Positions 1-11,403 of a stretch of 64,000 bases of DNA are shown piece after piece. A model generated the notes under the pieces. The model did no database searches. It was not told the DNA's origin and saw only the letters and a list, made by a program, of their open reading frames with translations. Each line of letters starts with the position of its first letter. Position 1 is the stretch's first letter. The stretch lies in NCBI GenBank assembly GCA_028532985.1, contig JANCIK010000013.1, forward strand, positions 2,046,001 to 2,110,000, given 5' to 3'. The DNA comes from Stropharia rugosoannulata (taxonomy: Eukaryota > Basidiomycota > Agaricomycetes > Agaricales > Strophariaceae). The position numbers were made by a program, and so were the translations under genes.

Positions 1-861
1 ACACACTTGGCAACGTTTTTCTTCGCCGCCAGTGCTTGAACTGCTGGCATCTCCACAATTTCAATATCACTGTCTTCCTGTCATGCCTTCGCCCTCTTGA
101 TCTTGGGCACTTTGGACGGCAGAACTGCAATCATGACTTCTGTGACGTCCCTGAAGGCCGCCAGATGCATGCCTGTGGGGGAGGGCATCTTCTCCCTCGT
201 TGCCAACTTCGTATTTTTCTTTGCCACTTTGGTGGCAGGTGCAGGGGCAAGGGCGGGCACAGGTGCAGGATTGATGGCAGGGATGGGGGCCGGTGATGGC
301 ACAGGGGGAGGGGCAGGGGCGGTGACAGGCGGGGCGGGTGCAGCCTTCAATGATGATGCCGCCGGTGTGGCCGCCGGTGCGATCCCAACCACGGCTGGGC
401 GCTCAGCTATCCATCATTCAGTAAAGTTCAATGCATAAAATTTTTTGTGACTCACCTATGATAGGTATGGACTTTGTGTCCACCTCTACCGTGCTCTGCT
501 CCTGCTGCTGGAGCACGTACAGCCCGGTCTCCACCATTTCCTTGAACATCTCCCACTTGACATTCTCCACGTCCCTTCCGTCTGAGTTCGCATCCTTCGG
601 CAGCAACTTTCGAAGGTAGTTGTACAATGTCAGACCCACTGCACGGCCTGCAGGGGTCTGTTTTCTTGCACGAAGTTCAACCTATCAAAGAAATAAGAAA
701 GTCATACTTCAATAAAAAGAATAAGACTTTACTAATGACTTCCAGACCCTGTTCCTCTCCTTCAAGAATACCTGGCTTCCTCCTTGCCAGACCTTGACAC
801 AGTCATGGTGAAAAGCGACGAGCACCACGCAGATGTCAAGGCTGCTGTGTGAAGAGGCCAT
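1..861 (-). pseudogene. KDZ accessory gene B, second copy (partial, one stop)
   Basis: Homologue of gene B at 36893-38874. Exon 1 is 861-733 (129 nt) and exon 2 is 681-456 (226 nt). Both lengths and intron phases are identical to gene B. Exon 3 starts at 406 and runs off the left edge. The start is MASSHSSLD, aligning with MATTYSNME of gene B. Exon 2 shares the VKWE...MVE.GLYVL pattern. Exon 3 opens with a Pro/Ala-rich stretch and the shared TREKMPSPTG motif. An in-frame TGA at 81-83 interrupts it, and the same frame stays open beyond (QEDSDIEIVEMP...). GCA-TGA-CAG could have been GCA-CGA-CAG, a CpG transition. No other break is visible. Function is unknown; a DNA-binding or regulatory role is inferred from gene B. 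Confidence 0.75.
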
Positions 862-1859
862 AGTTTGAGAGTGGATAGAAAGGGAGTGGACAGGGTGTGT
901 TTTTGCAAAGTGGGTACAGAGGTGTGGGAGAGATGAAAAGTTCCGTTGATGGATGGTTGGTATTATAAAAATGAACATTGTACAAATAATGGTCAACATT
1001 CTCATGCCGCCATTCAACAAAGATCCTCGTCATGTAAAGTTTGAAGACAGCCGGCTTTTTCTGCCGGCCTCAAGTTGCCATGGATGTAAAGACTGCTTTG
1101 TTAGACTAGTTCAGACAAAGTCTTCTATTTTTCCAAAAGATCACAGATAAATGATGGGCTAGCAATTTGCCTGTATCCATTTGCCCTCAATGTCTTAGAG
1201 CCTTCCAGACTTGAAGACAAAATGATTGAATGAAACCAGCGGCAACACCAGCGGTCTCAACATACTCAGTCATTTGATTTGCACAAGTCTTTTAAATGTA
1301 CCCTAATATATGAGAGTGTATATTTACTGTAAAGCAGGTATTCCGACTTTGTAATGGGAAACCGCTGGCCTAACCTCCGGCCTTATACCACATTTAAACA
1401 CTTTGTTTAGACTAGCTCAGACTGTATCTTTGCATGAATAAAACACTAGTTATTTAACTGTATGCAACCTGGCCTACCATACATGAATACTAGTTGATGA
1501 AGAAGAACCGCCGGTCTGACCACCGGTGTACATTCTTTTAGAACCCCGGCAAATCCATCACAAGCATAGAAGATCATGTAACTCACTGTTGCATTTGTGC
1601 TTACGACAGCCGGCCAGATTTGTACCAGGCAGCCAGTGCTGATGCCTAATGATGCCGGCTGTGTATCTGCCAATTGCCAGTCAATCATAATAAAATTAAT
1701 TGGATTGCCGGTCTCAAATGAAATATGGAACAGGCAGCCGGGTACTGAACATGAAACCGCCGGCCTAAATGACATTTGCTGGCCAATATATACAATTTTT
1801 GAATATAGCGCCAAAAATGTTTCCAGTCACCGGTTCAAAATCTGACATTTAGTGGAACA

Positions 1860-2087
1860 AACTGGCCGTCATGTCCTTCAATCGCCGGTTGTCGTTCTCC
1901 CCTGTGGCCATTCCATTTGTTGAAAATGGCCCTGTAATTCACAGTCAAATACTAGCTTCCCATTAGTCCCGTGTAGCACAGTAATATACTAGGTTTTGAT
2001 TAGCTCAAAATAACTCCATGATCCACAGTATAATAATAGGTCACTGTACTACTATAGATCACGGTACCCAGCCACTGTCCTATGTGG
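1860..2087. repeat. Terminal inverted repeat of the old KDZ copy
   Basis: Contains CCATTTGTTGAAAATGGCCC, two degenerate 'ATCACGGTA/GATCCACAGTA' blocks and the terminus GTACCCAGCCACTGTCCTATGTGG seen at 47628-47648. The order matches the outer part of the complete element's repeat, with many substitutions and small indels. The other flank is off the window, so no target duplication can be checked. The element stops at 2087 and unrelated sequence begins at 2088. Confidence 0.8.
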
Positions 2088-2700
2088 TACCTGGCCTGCA
2101 AGCATTGCTTAATGCAGATCCAGACTCGGACTCGGACTTGGACATGAATGAACACAAATCAGACGCCAAAGATGTTGATTTGGCTGAAAACCTTGCAAAG
2201 CAGTGCACTTCAAAACCGTACATATTCATTTTTGATCATCCATGCCGGATTGCTCAATGTGCTCAGAACAAACGCCCCCCTACACCTGCCCCAAGCACGG
2301 ATGGTGCCTCTCAAATTGCAGCTACTCCAGTAGCAGCTAATGCAGTAGCGGCTAATGCCCAACCATGTCGCAGTGCCCAGCCCACTGCCCTCATTGCCTC
2401 TTGCAACAATTACAAATGTTGTCACGAGCTCAACTGGCAAACAGAAGGTGGAGGATGATTTTGGTGTATGTACCATCTGCTAGTCCCATATGCATGCTAA
2501 CAATTTCTTTAGATCTTGTCTCCTACACACGTCTCAGATTTTGACACTTTATCTGAGCTGTCAGACTTGTCAGACGATTCAGCACCACCAGCTTTGCCAA
2601 TCCCAGTGTGCAAACCTGCTAAGAAGTCAAAAATCACAGCTGCTGCTTCCACAGCCCTGTGCCGATCCTCCTGCCATGTCTGATAATGGCTAGTATCTTC
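2088..2700 (+). other. Exon-like coding debris, not recognised
   Basis: Immediately after the transposon terminus an open frame runs to 2458 with an acidic stretch (DPDSDSDLDMNEHK), a Cys-containing middle and an Ala/Pro-rich tail. A GTATGTACC donor near 2466 and a TTTCTTTAG acceptor near 2513 could join it to a second acidic then basic stretch (DFDTLSELSDLSDD, then KPAKKSK) ending near 2690. The composition is protein-like. It may be the disordered N-terminal part of the DUF6698-type relic downstream, cut by the transposon insertion at 2087. Nothing in it identifies a function. The stretch 2701-3213 has no supportable gene. Confidence 0.35.
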
Positions 2701-3213
2701 CCAGTATGTCGCTGCCAATATTCTTTGCCTTGTAATCCTTGTAAAACTGCCTATCAATTCACCCGTGTAGATATATTGCTTGTTTTTGGACAATGTTGCT
2801 ACATGCTATTTCTGTGCTTTGTTCTTTGTTTGCTATGTCTTTGCTCTGATTTTTGTGCTGCTTGCTGCTCTGCCCAGACATGTACAGTTGTATACAAATG
2901 TTAATTATCAATAATATTAGCTCTTGATAACTTGATCACAATTACAGTGGGCACTCCCAATGACTTGATAAAATAGAGAACAATGTCAAATCTAGGCAAA
3001 AGATATGACAGTATATTCTCTGGAGAGAATATATGGCAATATATACATTTTACATCCATATCTAAGCATACTTGCAGCTCAAGCGGACTTTAACAAAACT
3101 GGACTCTCAAAGTCACGGATGCTAGCAGTCACATGTGCTTATGTGTACTTGACATGTACCTCCTTCTCTTTCCTCTCTCTGTTTAGTACACCCACACTCA
3201 CTGCTTGTTCATC

Positions 3214-5020
3214 ATGCCCAAGCTCCCTCTTTCTGACATGGTCTGCATACTGCGTGAAAGTCACAACAAGAATGAGATGTAAGTACTCAATAACTACCAC
3301 TCATGTAATCTTCTTCCAGCATGACTGCTTTGGATCCCTTTTTCAAGAAGGCTGGGTGGATAACAAGATCTATTCACCTGTATACCGACATTGAATATAT
3401 ACTGGGATCTGAACCCCTGTAAGTGTCTTCCAATGCAGCATGTCATTCTATCCTTTACTTACAGCAGTGAACAGAACCACCGGCCCTGAGGTCAAGATAT
3501 ATGAAATGATTGTTGCCTTACATCCAAAATTTGTCAATCTTTTGGACCTCTTTTACAAGGAAGATGATGACTCATGTGCATACAGCGAGTTTCTGGCTCA
3601 TGTACATTGTTTCTACTACTTTTGACTGCATATACTTACCATTGTCTTCGTGTATGCATATATGTAGATGAGAATCTGAATGAATGGAGCCTGGAACACT
3701 GATACTGGCCTGTTCAAGTCCCACATCCTCGACTTCTTACCTGGAAACCTGTATATGCCCATTGCAAGTATGCAACTTAAGGATCTCAGGGGGTTTCATT
3801 ACAAGGCAACTGCTCATGCACTTTGTCTGTTGAGCATGGTGGATCAGTTTGACAAGGATCCAATGTATGTGATCCAAACAAATGTTCTACTTTTGTATTC
3901 TAATGTCCAGAATAATAAGTCTTTTTATGAAGAAGGTTGAGAACAGCACAATCAAGCCTTGAGCAAAAGACCTGCTGACATTTCTTTACCCTGCCGGTAT
4001 GGTATACAAGGAGGATAATCTGAATGAGGGCCTCTGCAGGTCTGAAATCATCATCAAGGTATGTTACTTTATCATTAACAGTCAATTCTAATTGCATACA
4101 GGGCCTCTGTCTTGTTTTCACGGGCCTGTCATCCACTGAAGATAGGTGCCGTGCCTAAACAAAGCCAAGCCAAGCTGAAATGCATGGCATGCACACCATT
4201 ACTGGGAGAGCAGTGGCATATGCTGCATGTTATGTATATCTAACATTTCCACCTTCAACAAGCCACTCACTCGATACACAAGTTTATTTTGCACTCTCCA
4301 GCTTGCCTAACTGGGAGACAAAAATCAGAAAATTTGACCTACAGCAATTTTTTTCAATCATTGTGGCTTACTTTGAAAGCAACCCGAACAACCCCTGGGT
4401 GACCAGCACTTTACAGTTTCTAACCGAGTAAGTCTTAATGTTTCATTCTATTATCCACTACACTGACTGTTTGTAGCACCATACCTGCCCTAAAGCAGTC
4501 AACTAAACGACAATGTAACGAAGTATCAGATTCAGAGGACAGTGACCCCAAAGATCCAACAGGAGTACTAAAAGCTCGCACAGCTAAATGCACAGCTGCA
4601 GCTGAGAAGGACACAGAAGATCACAGTGGAAATAACGAGGAGACTAACAATGGTCAGGTATATCATTGGCAATAGTTAATGGTACAGCATACTAACAAGG
4701 AGAGTGACACCTCAATTCAGCTGCCTACCCCCAAGAGAGAGACCTTGAACCGACTGCCCACACCTCCCCAAAGCTCTCCTAATCGCTTGACAGGCAGTGC
4801 TGCCAATCAAAATGAACCATTGTCCCCACAAGATTCGAATACTTAGTCTGTACCAGTGCCTGCAACACTTACTCAGTCTGTACCAGCACCCAAAACACCC
4901 ACTCAGGCCAACTCTGTGACTGTCAACAACAAAGCTGCAGCTGCAGGCACACCTTGCGAAACCAAACTGGAAGTTCCTCGTAAGCGCAGATGTGGCTGCC
5001 CCAGCAAGACCAAGCACTAA
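3214..5020 (+). pseudogene. Decayed DUF6698-domain gene
   Basis: Exons can be laid out from ATG at 3214 with introns near 3278-3319, 3419-3470, 3603-3666, 3865-3918, 4060-4101, a probable one after 4220, then 4429-4477 and 4659-4689. The conserved order of the fungus-specific DUF6698 family is recognisable: RSIHLYTDIEYIL; a WNTDTGLFK motif; LRGFHYKATAHALCLL; FDKDPMYV; then LCRSEIIIKG..LVFTGLSS; a MHGM..ITGRAVAYA segment; and WV.STLQFL. A long Ser/Pro/Thr tail ends in a basic KRRCGCPSKTKH. Frameshifts at the second and third junctions, TGA after IKP (about 3959), TAA after DRCRA (about 4156) and TAG in the tail show it is dead. Family function is unknown. Copies are common in repeat-rich mushroom DNA. 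Confidence 0.7.
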
Positions 5021-5419
5021 TTCATAGCTCTGACCTTGGTCTACATACTTGTGTCAACCTGCTCTTGTCAACCTGCTTGTCTACGTGCTCTCGTCTACAT
5101 GCTCTTGTCTATGTGCTCTCATCTGTGCTGTCATCTACCCATTCTTTCCCATGTGCTTTATGCTCTGTTCTTCTATTATTACATGTCAATGTGTACAACT
5201 ACCTACTGAATACATTTGCTTCCATTGCTAAAGTAAATTGTGTGAATAAAATGAATTCCAACTGAGATCTCCTGTTTCAACAATTTTTCATGTTTGGAGA
5301 TAGTCTAATTGAGGCAAAATAATTGTCCAAATTGCAACTACTTGTATTGATGGAATTGGTTACCTGCACCCCAATTCTTGGGCACTGTTGTAAGTGATTC
5401 TCTGGTTACATTCTTCCAA
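5021..5419. other. Non-coding gap with CTTGTCTACRTGCTCT repeats
   Basis: 5040-5130 carries short imperfect copies of 'CTTGTCTACRTGCTCT', directly after the DUF6698 relic. The rest, up to the copia-like relic, shows no coding signal, LTR end or primer-binding site that I can support. Confidence 0.4.
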
Positions 5420-6165
5420 TTATTGTTTAGCTACAACTCTTATGTACAATATATTCAAAAATGCTTTAATATATTTGACAAACAAATAATTGTGCTTATA
5501 TAACCAATTTGGTAGGTATGTAACTAATTGGAGGTGATTATACAACATGTGACTTTTTACTGATGTGCATAGTTTGACACCAGTAATGAATGTGGATTTG
5601 TTGTCAACAATAGTGTGTAGGTACACCCCCTTACAAGGGCTTTGCACTGGGAAAGGACCAATGAGGTCCATGTGTATAAGAGCAAGAAGAGTAGTAGCTT
5701 GTCTGTCTTGGTGTAACCGATAAGGACATTGTGCAGTTTTTCCAAGGATACATGCAACACAATGAAAGTTGGTAATCTTGCTAGTGTATGACACCCCCAT
5801 GACATAACCAGGTTTAGTCAGAGCAGTATGCAATGTATCCATTCCTGGATGACCAGCACAGCAGTGCCAGAGTAAGAATCTGCAGGAGTTGTAGGAACAG
5901 CATCAGAGGATGTGGCAACATGTGCTTGAGGACCCTTCAAACATAAAGAAGCTTGACATGCAAGGACTTCATCCTGCTTGCCTTCCATTGCACCACCAGG
6001 TTGGAAACAATCAGAGTCTTCATGATTGACCTTCTTGCAATGCTTGCAGATAGGTCCATGTATGGCAAGAGTAGTAGTCTTGACAGAGGAAAGGGCAGTT
6101 GGGATAGATTGTTTTGGCTTAGCATGCAGACATTGCAAATTAGTTGAGAGACCAGTGTAGAGCAA
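5420..6165 (-). pseudogene. Zinc knuckle and integrase start of the divergent copia-like relic
   Basis: Two overlapping frames. 6165-5818 carries CKHCKKVNHEDSDC, a CX2CX4HX4C knuckle of nucleocapsid type. 5842-5420 carries a gag-pre-integrase CVACILGKTAQ motif followed by IHMDLIGPFPVQS, which contains the first catalytic Asp of copia integrase, and then TIVDNKSTFITGVKL. The frame change between them and the loss of the rest of integrase mean it is not functional. Confidence 0.6.
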
Positions 6166-6306
6166 CAGGTTTTTGTCAAGAATGTGTTTTATTGAAGGGA
6201 GATCATGGGGAGGAGCATTACCAACTATTTGCTGTATATCATGGCAATGGATGAGAAATAAATAATGATCCTGAGGTAAGCCTTTAAGGAAAATCTGTAG
6301 ACCTTG

Positions 6307-7395
6307 TCAAATGTCCATCAGGAATCCAGCATGAGCCATCTGTACCAAGGATGTATGCCAAGTAGCAATGTAACATGGCATGTAATTGATAGTATTGCAT
6401 TTTAGTTTCTGGAGTGATGAGAGGAGAGCATAAGAAGAGGTGAAATCACCTGAGCCATAATAGCAATGCAGGTCATGATATAGTTTGCAAGCCAAGTGCA
6501 GAGCTTGACCTGAGAAAACATCTTCAACAGGCAGAGTAGCAAGTAGTGAAGCCTCAAGATAAGACACCAGAATGTGTCGAGCAATATTGTCCTTGGCCCA
6601 CCAATAGTGATGAGTAGATTGATCTGCAGCAGTAGAAAAGCATGTAAAGGAGGTGGAGGATATGTAAGATGGTGACAAAGCATAAGATTGATTGATAGCA
6701 GAGCAAGAGTCAAGAGGACCAACAATGTGTTCAAGACAATCTGAAGCACATAGAGCAGTGAGGATGCCATTATGCCAAGTGCCCCAGTCAACCTTCCCTG
6801 TGAGTTCCAGTATAAATTTAGTAGAAGAAACCGAAAAATTGGGTAGACAAGAGTTAGATGAAACAACAAAGGGATGATGAAGAGGAGTAGGTAAAAATTG
6901 AGAAATGACTGGAGGATTGAATAACTGAGGGACTAAAGGTGCAAGAGGATGAGCAGGAGCCAGAGAGAAAGAATCAGTGTGAGCAAAAGGTGGTATATGC
7001 ACATCCACCCAAGGATTAGGCAGAGAAACAGCAGGCAGTTGAGGAATAGGATGAAAAAAAACTGAGAAAGGAGAATGCCAATGTGGCAAACAAACAAGAG
7101 AATTATCAGAAAAATTGTTAAGAGGAGGAGCTTGAATATGCATAAAACTCATATGAGTTAAATTAGAATGGTGACTATGAAAAGCAGGAGTTAAATTAGA
7201 ATGGTGACTATGAAAAGCAGAATGTGGACAACCAGGAGGAGTATGATGTTGTGTAGAAGGGGCATGATAGGATGGCAGAGGGAAAGAAACAGGATGAAAA
7301 GTCTGTACAGCATTATTTAAAATGTGTGGTGATGAATGAGTAGCAGATATATGCATTACAGGAGTGATAGAAGCAGAATTAAGTAAAGGAGCCAA
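6307..7395 (-). pseudogene. gag of the divergent copia-like relic
   Basis: A 362-codon open frame. Residues 1-200 are low-complexity (Pro, His, Ser). From about residue 200 it reads as a UBN2/copia-type gag: FILELTGKVDWGTWHNGI, ALCASDCLEHIVG, then HYWWAKDNIARHILVSYL and a helical stretch to the end. Gag forms the particle that packages element RNA. The frame continues upstream with shifts to about 7740 and downstream into the zinc-knuckle segment with shifts, so it is not intact. It contains a 33-bp tandem duplication. Confidence 0.6.
7155..7220. repeat. 33-bp perfect tandem duplication in gag
   Basis: Two adjacent identical 33-bp units (7155-7187 and 7188-7220) starting GAGTTAAATTAGAATGG. 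They encode FHSHHSNLTP-like repeats in the minus-strand gag frame, so the duplication is in frame. Replication slippage is the simplest origin. Confidence 0.9.
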
Positions 7396-7724
7396 GTGTG
7401 GGGAAGGATCCTGAACAAATTGAGAAGAATTAGAAGATGTTGGAGCAAAATATTAAATATTAGGAGGTTGGTATCCCTTAGATTGAGGGTTTCCGACATT
7501 TGAATGAAGGTATGATGTACAATCACCAAGTGTATGTGCAGAAGAATGTGGCTGTTCACTAGGATATGGAACAGGGAAAAAATGAAGTGATGAACAAGGA
7601 ATAGAAGAAACAGAAAAATGAGGAGGGGATAAAGCAAAGGTGATGTTTTCTGAAAGAATGGGAGGAACTTGCGGGAAAGAGCCAGCAGGACCATACTGCA
7701 TATGTCGGAAACTCCCTAGGCCCC

Positions 7725-7960
7725 TGATCATGCCGATCATGGCCGTTTAGACGTGCCAGCCTGATTATGCCTGAACAAGGGACAAGTCACCATGATCAGA
7801 TAGACAGTTTAGTCTGATCAGATAGACAGCTTAGTCTGATCATCCCGGCCTACATAATATTAGCAGTCTGATTATGGTCGTGGCTATGTCAGCCTAATTA
7901 GCCTGACTGATCAGGGTATGATCAAGCTTACATAATCACCTATGGTGATCAGACAGTACT
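7725..7960. repeat. TGATCA-rich non-coding segment
   Basis: About nine TGATCA or near-identical sites lie within ~235 bp, several in a 'TGATCAGATAGACAG..TTAGTC' context that is directly repeated. There is no open frame. It could be a degenerate regulatory or terminal region of an element. I cannot assign it. Confidence 0.5.
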
Positions 7961-8581
7961 TCGACACGTCATATCCTATCAGTTTTATTCTCTTACTTGA
8001 CACTTTATTGCTTATAGTTACTGATATTATAGTCCCTTCACTTATTTGTATTAATACTTGGATATTGATTTAAAAATTAGATAGGAAAATAAATTTATAT
8101 TTCACTAATTAAACACTACTGTAATACATTGTCTGTACATTGCAGAGACTAAAGCAATTACTATACTACATGATTTCACTAATAATACTACAATTTAACT
8201 ACTACACATTCTTTCGACACTCAACTCAGTAAAGGAACAGTGGGGGGGCTCAGAATGCAAGAGGCAACACAAGTCAGCCCCCTTTATACATTTTCCATAT
8301 GCCACACCCTAAAGAATGTCTCGTGATATTTAATAGGTTGGCTGACTGGGTTGTCAATTCAGACTGGGCTATAAATAGTCATCTTTAATCTCCGCTAAGT
8401 AGTAAGGAGAGTAAGGTGTACAAAGTGCTATGTGTGGTGGGCTCAGAGAATCAGAGGTTACAACTTACCAGCCTCCTTCGGAAGGTACACATGCCTACAA
8501 GTCCTAATAAGGAAGTATGACTAAACTTCATTTAATTGTAGATGTGAAGTAAATTAACATATGTGCATCAGATCTGTAAGT
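7961..8581. other. AT-rich non-coding stretch, no gene seen
   Basis: Mostly AT-rich, with a short G run at 8243-8250 and a 'GGGCTCAGA' motif near 8249 and again near 8450. No supportable frame, LTR boundary or RNA gene. It lies 3' of the intact gene at 8582-10601 and probably holds its 3' untranslated region. Confidence 0.4.
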
Positions 8582-10601
8582 TCATTTGCCACCGCGCCCA
8601 CGAGTCGACTTTACATTTGCACCACACTGTGCAGACCTAAGTCTCATGGCAGGTGCATCAATGGTAGGCTGTACAGCTAAGGTGGAGGCGGCTGGCGCTG
8701 ATGGAAGTTCATTTGTCGAGATGCGGCCATCAGTCAAAGAATTTGTCAGGTTAACAGCCTGAGATCTAGTTTGATTGCAACCTGACAATTTGGCAGGCAG
8801 ACTGCTAGGTAATGTGCAAGACTCTATGGAGTCGGAGCTATTACCCAAGTGCTTGTCCTTGGCCTGTGGTGGTATAGAGACCTGTTCAGGTATGTTACCG
8901 CTATTATCAGTGATGATTGAATCAATAATTGATGGGGATTCCATCAATGCTGCTATATTTAGGTCTGCAGCTGTGTGAGTCGGGGTGACTGATGGCTGCT
9001 CCTCAGAGCTTGGTGGATCTAGAGATTATTAGTATGTTATATGTCTTGTTAATAAAGAATTGTGAATACCATTAGAAGGCCCAGTATTAACTGTTATGGC
9101 TGTGGTAATAGAATCAGGGGCTGTTGCAGTCGAAGGGGAATCCAATAATGCAGGATCTGACAAGTACATGTCATCTGTACTATCATTTTCGCTGATGGGC
9201 GACATCTTGACAAGGGCTCCCACAGTGTTCTCAGTGCCCTCTGTAGTGCTGTTTAATGTGATTTGACTTAATATAATAAGGCAAATGTACTACATACCTT
9301 CCATTTGCAAGCTAAGCATGCACATCTTGGACTCAATAGAGGCAGAAGCAGTGAGAATTTGAGTGGTTGAAAGTGACTCCTGGCTGGATCTGCTGAGATT
9401 GACAGTTCCCGAGCCCGATGCATGAGGATCAAGGTTCCCCTTGATGGTGTTGTGGCTTAAAAATACCTCAGTATCCCAAGTGTGCAAAAGATTCTTTACC
9501 CAGACTGGATTATGTACAGTCGCTTCAATGAGGTACTGCTTGTAGTAGTGATAGTCCTGTGCATAAGTAATGCCCGTTTGTGGTCCGATGCCTGTGATTG
9601 TGTCAAAGACTTTGTCAATCGAAAGAACATAGCACCCCTGATTCAAATATTTAGTCATCAGAACTAAAAATGTTATCTATGACGACAGTGTACTTGCCAC
9701 GGTTGAAACCCATGCAACAAATCCAAATGTTGTTGCAGGCACTACATCATTGTGCAAGTACATGCTGGCCTTTCTCGAAACAGCACTTTGTGTACTGAAT
9801 GTTGCTCCTTTACCAAAGACTACAGTGCGAGCAAGCTAATATCATAGATAATGTGCGTGTGCAATCATTTTAATCAGTGTGTAATACATGTATAATATTT
9901 GTATACTTACCATGAACAGTTCATCTCGGAGAAAGTATCTGCTTATGTTAGTTGTATCACCATTTTTGCATAGAAGCAGTGGGAAGCATGCATAACCACC
10001 CGAGCTGTCTTCACCCTCGGTGCCATGTCCAAGAAGTTCCATGATCTTGGGAACGGTGCTTCGCAAGAATGACTTATCTTTGAAATATTTTCCCTGCATG
10101 GAGAAGATTCCAGCTGTGGATTCTTGAGCCCTTCTTTAGCATCAGCAGAAACCTTGTTCTCGAGAGAGTCAATGTGAAGTTGCAACTTGGAAATATGATG
10201 CTTGAGATCCTTGTTCTCTGTTTGAGCAGTGTGCATATTGCGAAACGTCTGCATATATATCTTGAAGAATTAGGACACAGAGATCAGATTTAGAGTATAG
10301 TTGGTGCTATTATAATTAAGGGACATACCCCATAAAGTCGAAATATGTCATGAAGATTGGTTGGCATTTCAAATGGAACAGGTTCACCATTTTCTCCAGT
10401 TCTGTGTATGTATGGCTGAGCAGCAGGTGAGTTTGATTGTCCGGATAGAGATGGTGAGGTTGATATATGATCAGCAAGCAAGGTGTCTGTAGAGCTGGCT
10501 GACAAAGAGGACTGAGAAGACTGAGAAGACTGAGAGCTCCCAGAAATGTTCAAAGGGTACTGTGCATAGCTTCGAGATAAGGGTGTCAAGCAGCTAGACA
10601 T
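8582..10601 (-). CDS. Intact seven-exon gene, hypothetical protein (DUF6698-like pattern)
   Basis: Exons 10601-10329, 10260-10153, 10093-9911, 9835-9701, 9637-9298, 9240-9070 and 9018-8582 join into 549 codons including stop, with no internal stop and matched phases at every junction. The N-terminus is Ser-rich (SSQSSQSSQSSLS), followed by a short helical segment. A domain at about residues 130-290 has the order FLRSTVPKIMELLG, YACFPLLL, FLRDELFMLARTVVFGK and a VPATTFGFVAWVS segment, ending in LLHTWDTEVF. That order of features resembles the DUF6698 relic at 3214-5020, which is an inference from pattern, not a search. The C-terminal half is Ser/Thr/Pro-rich and acidic and ends in a basic RGRGGK, reminiscent of an AT-hook. 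Introns of 57-75 bp are typical. The exon 2/3 and 4/5 donors (GTTTCT, GTGGCA) are the weakest. Function is unknown. It is the only long intact non-transposon frame in the window. Confidence 0.7.
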
Positions 10602-11403
10602 AGTTTCAGAGTAATAGAAAACAAAGTGTAGGTCTCAGAATTTTGGCATAAAAAAGATCCCCTGGAGTCAAGTACGGTAGATTGTTGAGGTTTATACTAG
10701 CTGCTGAGCTTGTGAATGAGAAATTTGACTATAATTAACTCTCTCTCAACTGTCGGGACATTTTTACTATCTATGGTTAATTAAAGCTATTCTAAAATCT
10801 CTGTGAACCATCAGGTGCAATTGACATCTATTGCTATCAAGCAAAGGCATGGGTACAGTACACATGACATTGCATCCAGAGAAGCAATTAAACCAAATGG
10901 CACATAGATCAATTTATTTCTACTTATAGATTCTTGGATACCATGTGAGAACAATGAGCAGTCACTGCCTCAGTGGACTCAACTAATTCTACTCATAGCA
11001 GGCTCCAACGGGACCAGTATTATTAGAAAACTTGTAGATATGATGGTATACATATACAGATGACATCTATATGTGTGTAAAGAGGACCCCTCATCGATAA
11101 CATAATTAAAAAGCCCAAGTATGCTGCATAGCCATAGAAATATTGCACATCAGAGACTGCCGCGTAAACTCTCACGCCTATATGTGGGGCCAAATCACGC
11201 TTGAACTTTGCACTAGAATCAATTACAATCTAGTTGGTATAATACCTTGGGCATAAGCAGCATACTCCGAAGGTGATACAAACTCCAAAATCCTGCCTAA
11301 TTCTACTCCTAGTGCACTGTAGCTGTGAGAATTCCCAAGACAATGTAAAAATAATAGCATTCAAAGCCTTGTGTAATGTTCATAGTTTGTAAACTACATT
11401 GGT
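10602..11403. other. Intergenic, no gene seen
   Basis: Upstream of the 548-codon gene and downstream of the Plavaka relic. AT-rich, with no frame above background and no repeat pair. The promoter of the minus-strand gene should lie in 10602-10800, but I see no distinctive site. Confidence 0.4.

Larger units (their letters stand above)
1..2087 (-). mobile_element. Old KDZ-type transposon copy, inner part outside the window
   Basis: Its right terminus at 2079-2087 (CCTATGTGG) and the preceding ~230 bp match the right terminus of the complete KDZ element at 34806-47648, in the same order of short motifs (CCATTTGTTGAAAATGG blocks, then GTACCCAGCCACTGTCC). The accessory gene at 1-861 lies next to this terminus exactly as gene B lies next to the left terminus of the complete copy, so this copy is in the opposite orientation. 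It lacks the 860-bp palindrome of the complete element and its terminal repeat is much more diverged, so it is older. The rest lies beyond the left edge. The stretch 862-2087 is non-coding and rich in GCCGG/CCGGC. Confidence 0.85.
5420..7740 (-). mobile_element. Relic of a divergent copia-like retrotransposon
   Basis: Reading right to left on the minus strand: a Ser/Pro/His-rich N-terminal region (7740-7000), a copia-type gag domain, a CCHC zinc knuckle, a gag-pre-integrase cysteine motif and the first part of integrase, then truncation near 5420. No protease active site, reverse transcriptase or LTR pair is visible. Its sequence is unlike the copia cluster at 26-64 kb, so it is a separate family. 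Confidence 0.65.

Noticed and set aside
2018..2090. Start of the plus frame at 2018
   Set aside because: The first ~70 bases are the transposon terminus. Any real exon starts after 2087.
5040..5130. CRISPR-like short repeats (CTTGTCTACRTGCTCT)
   Set aside because: No regular spacers, eukaryotic context. It is simple degenerate repetition after a relic gene.
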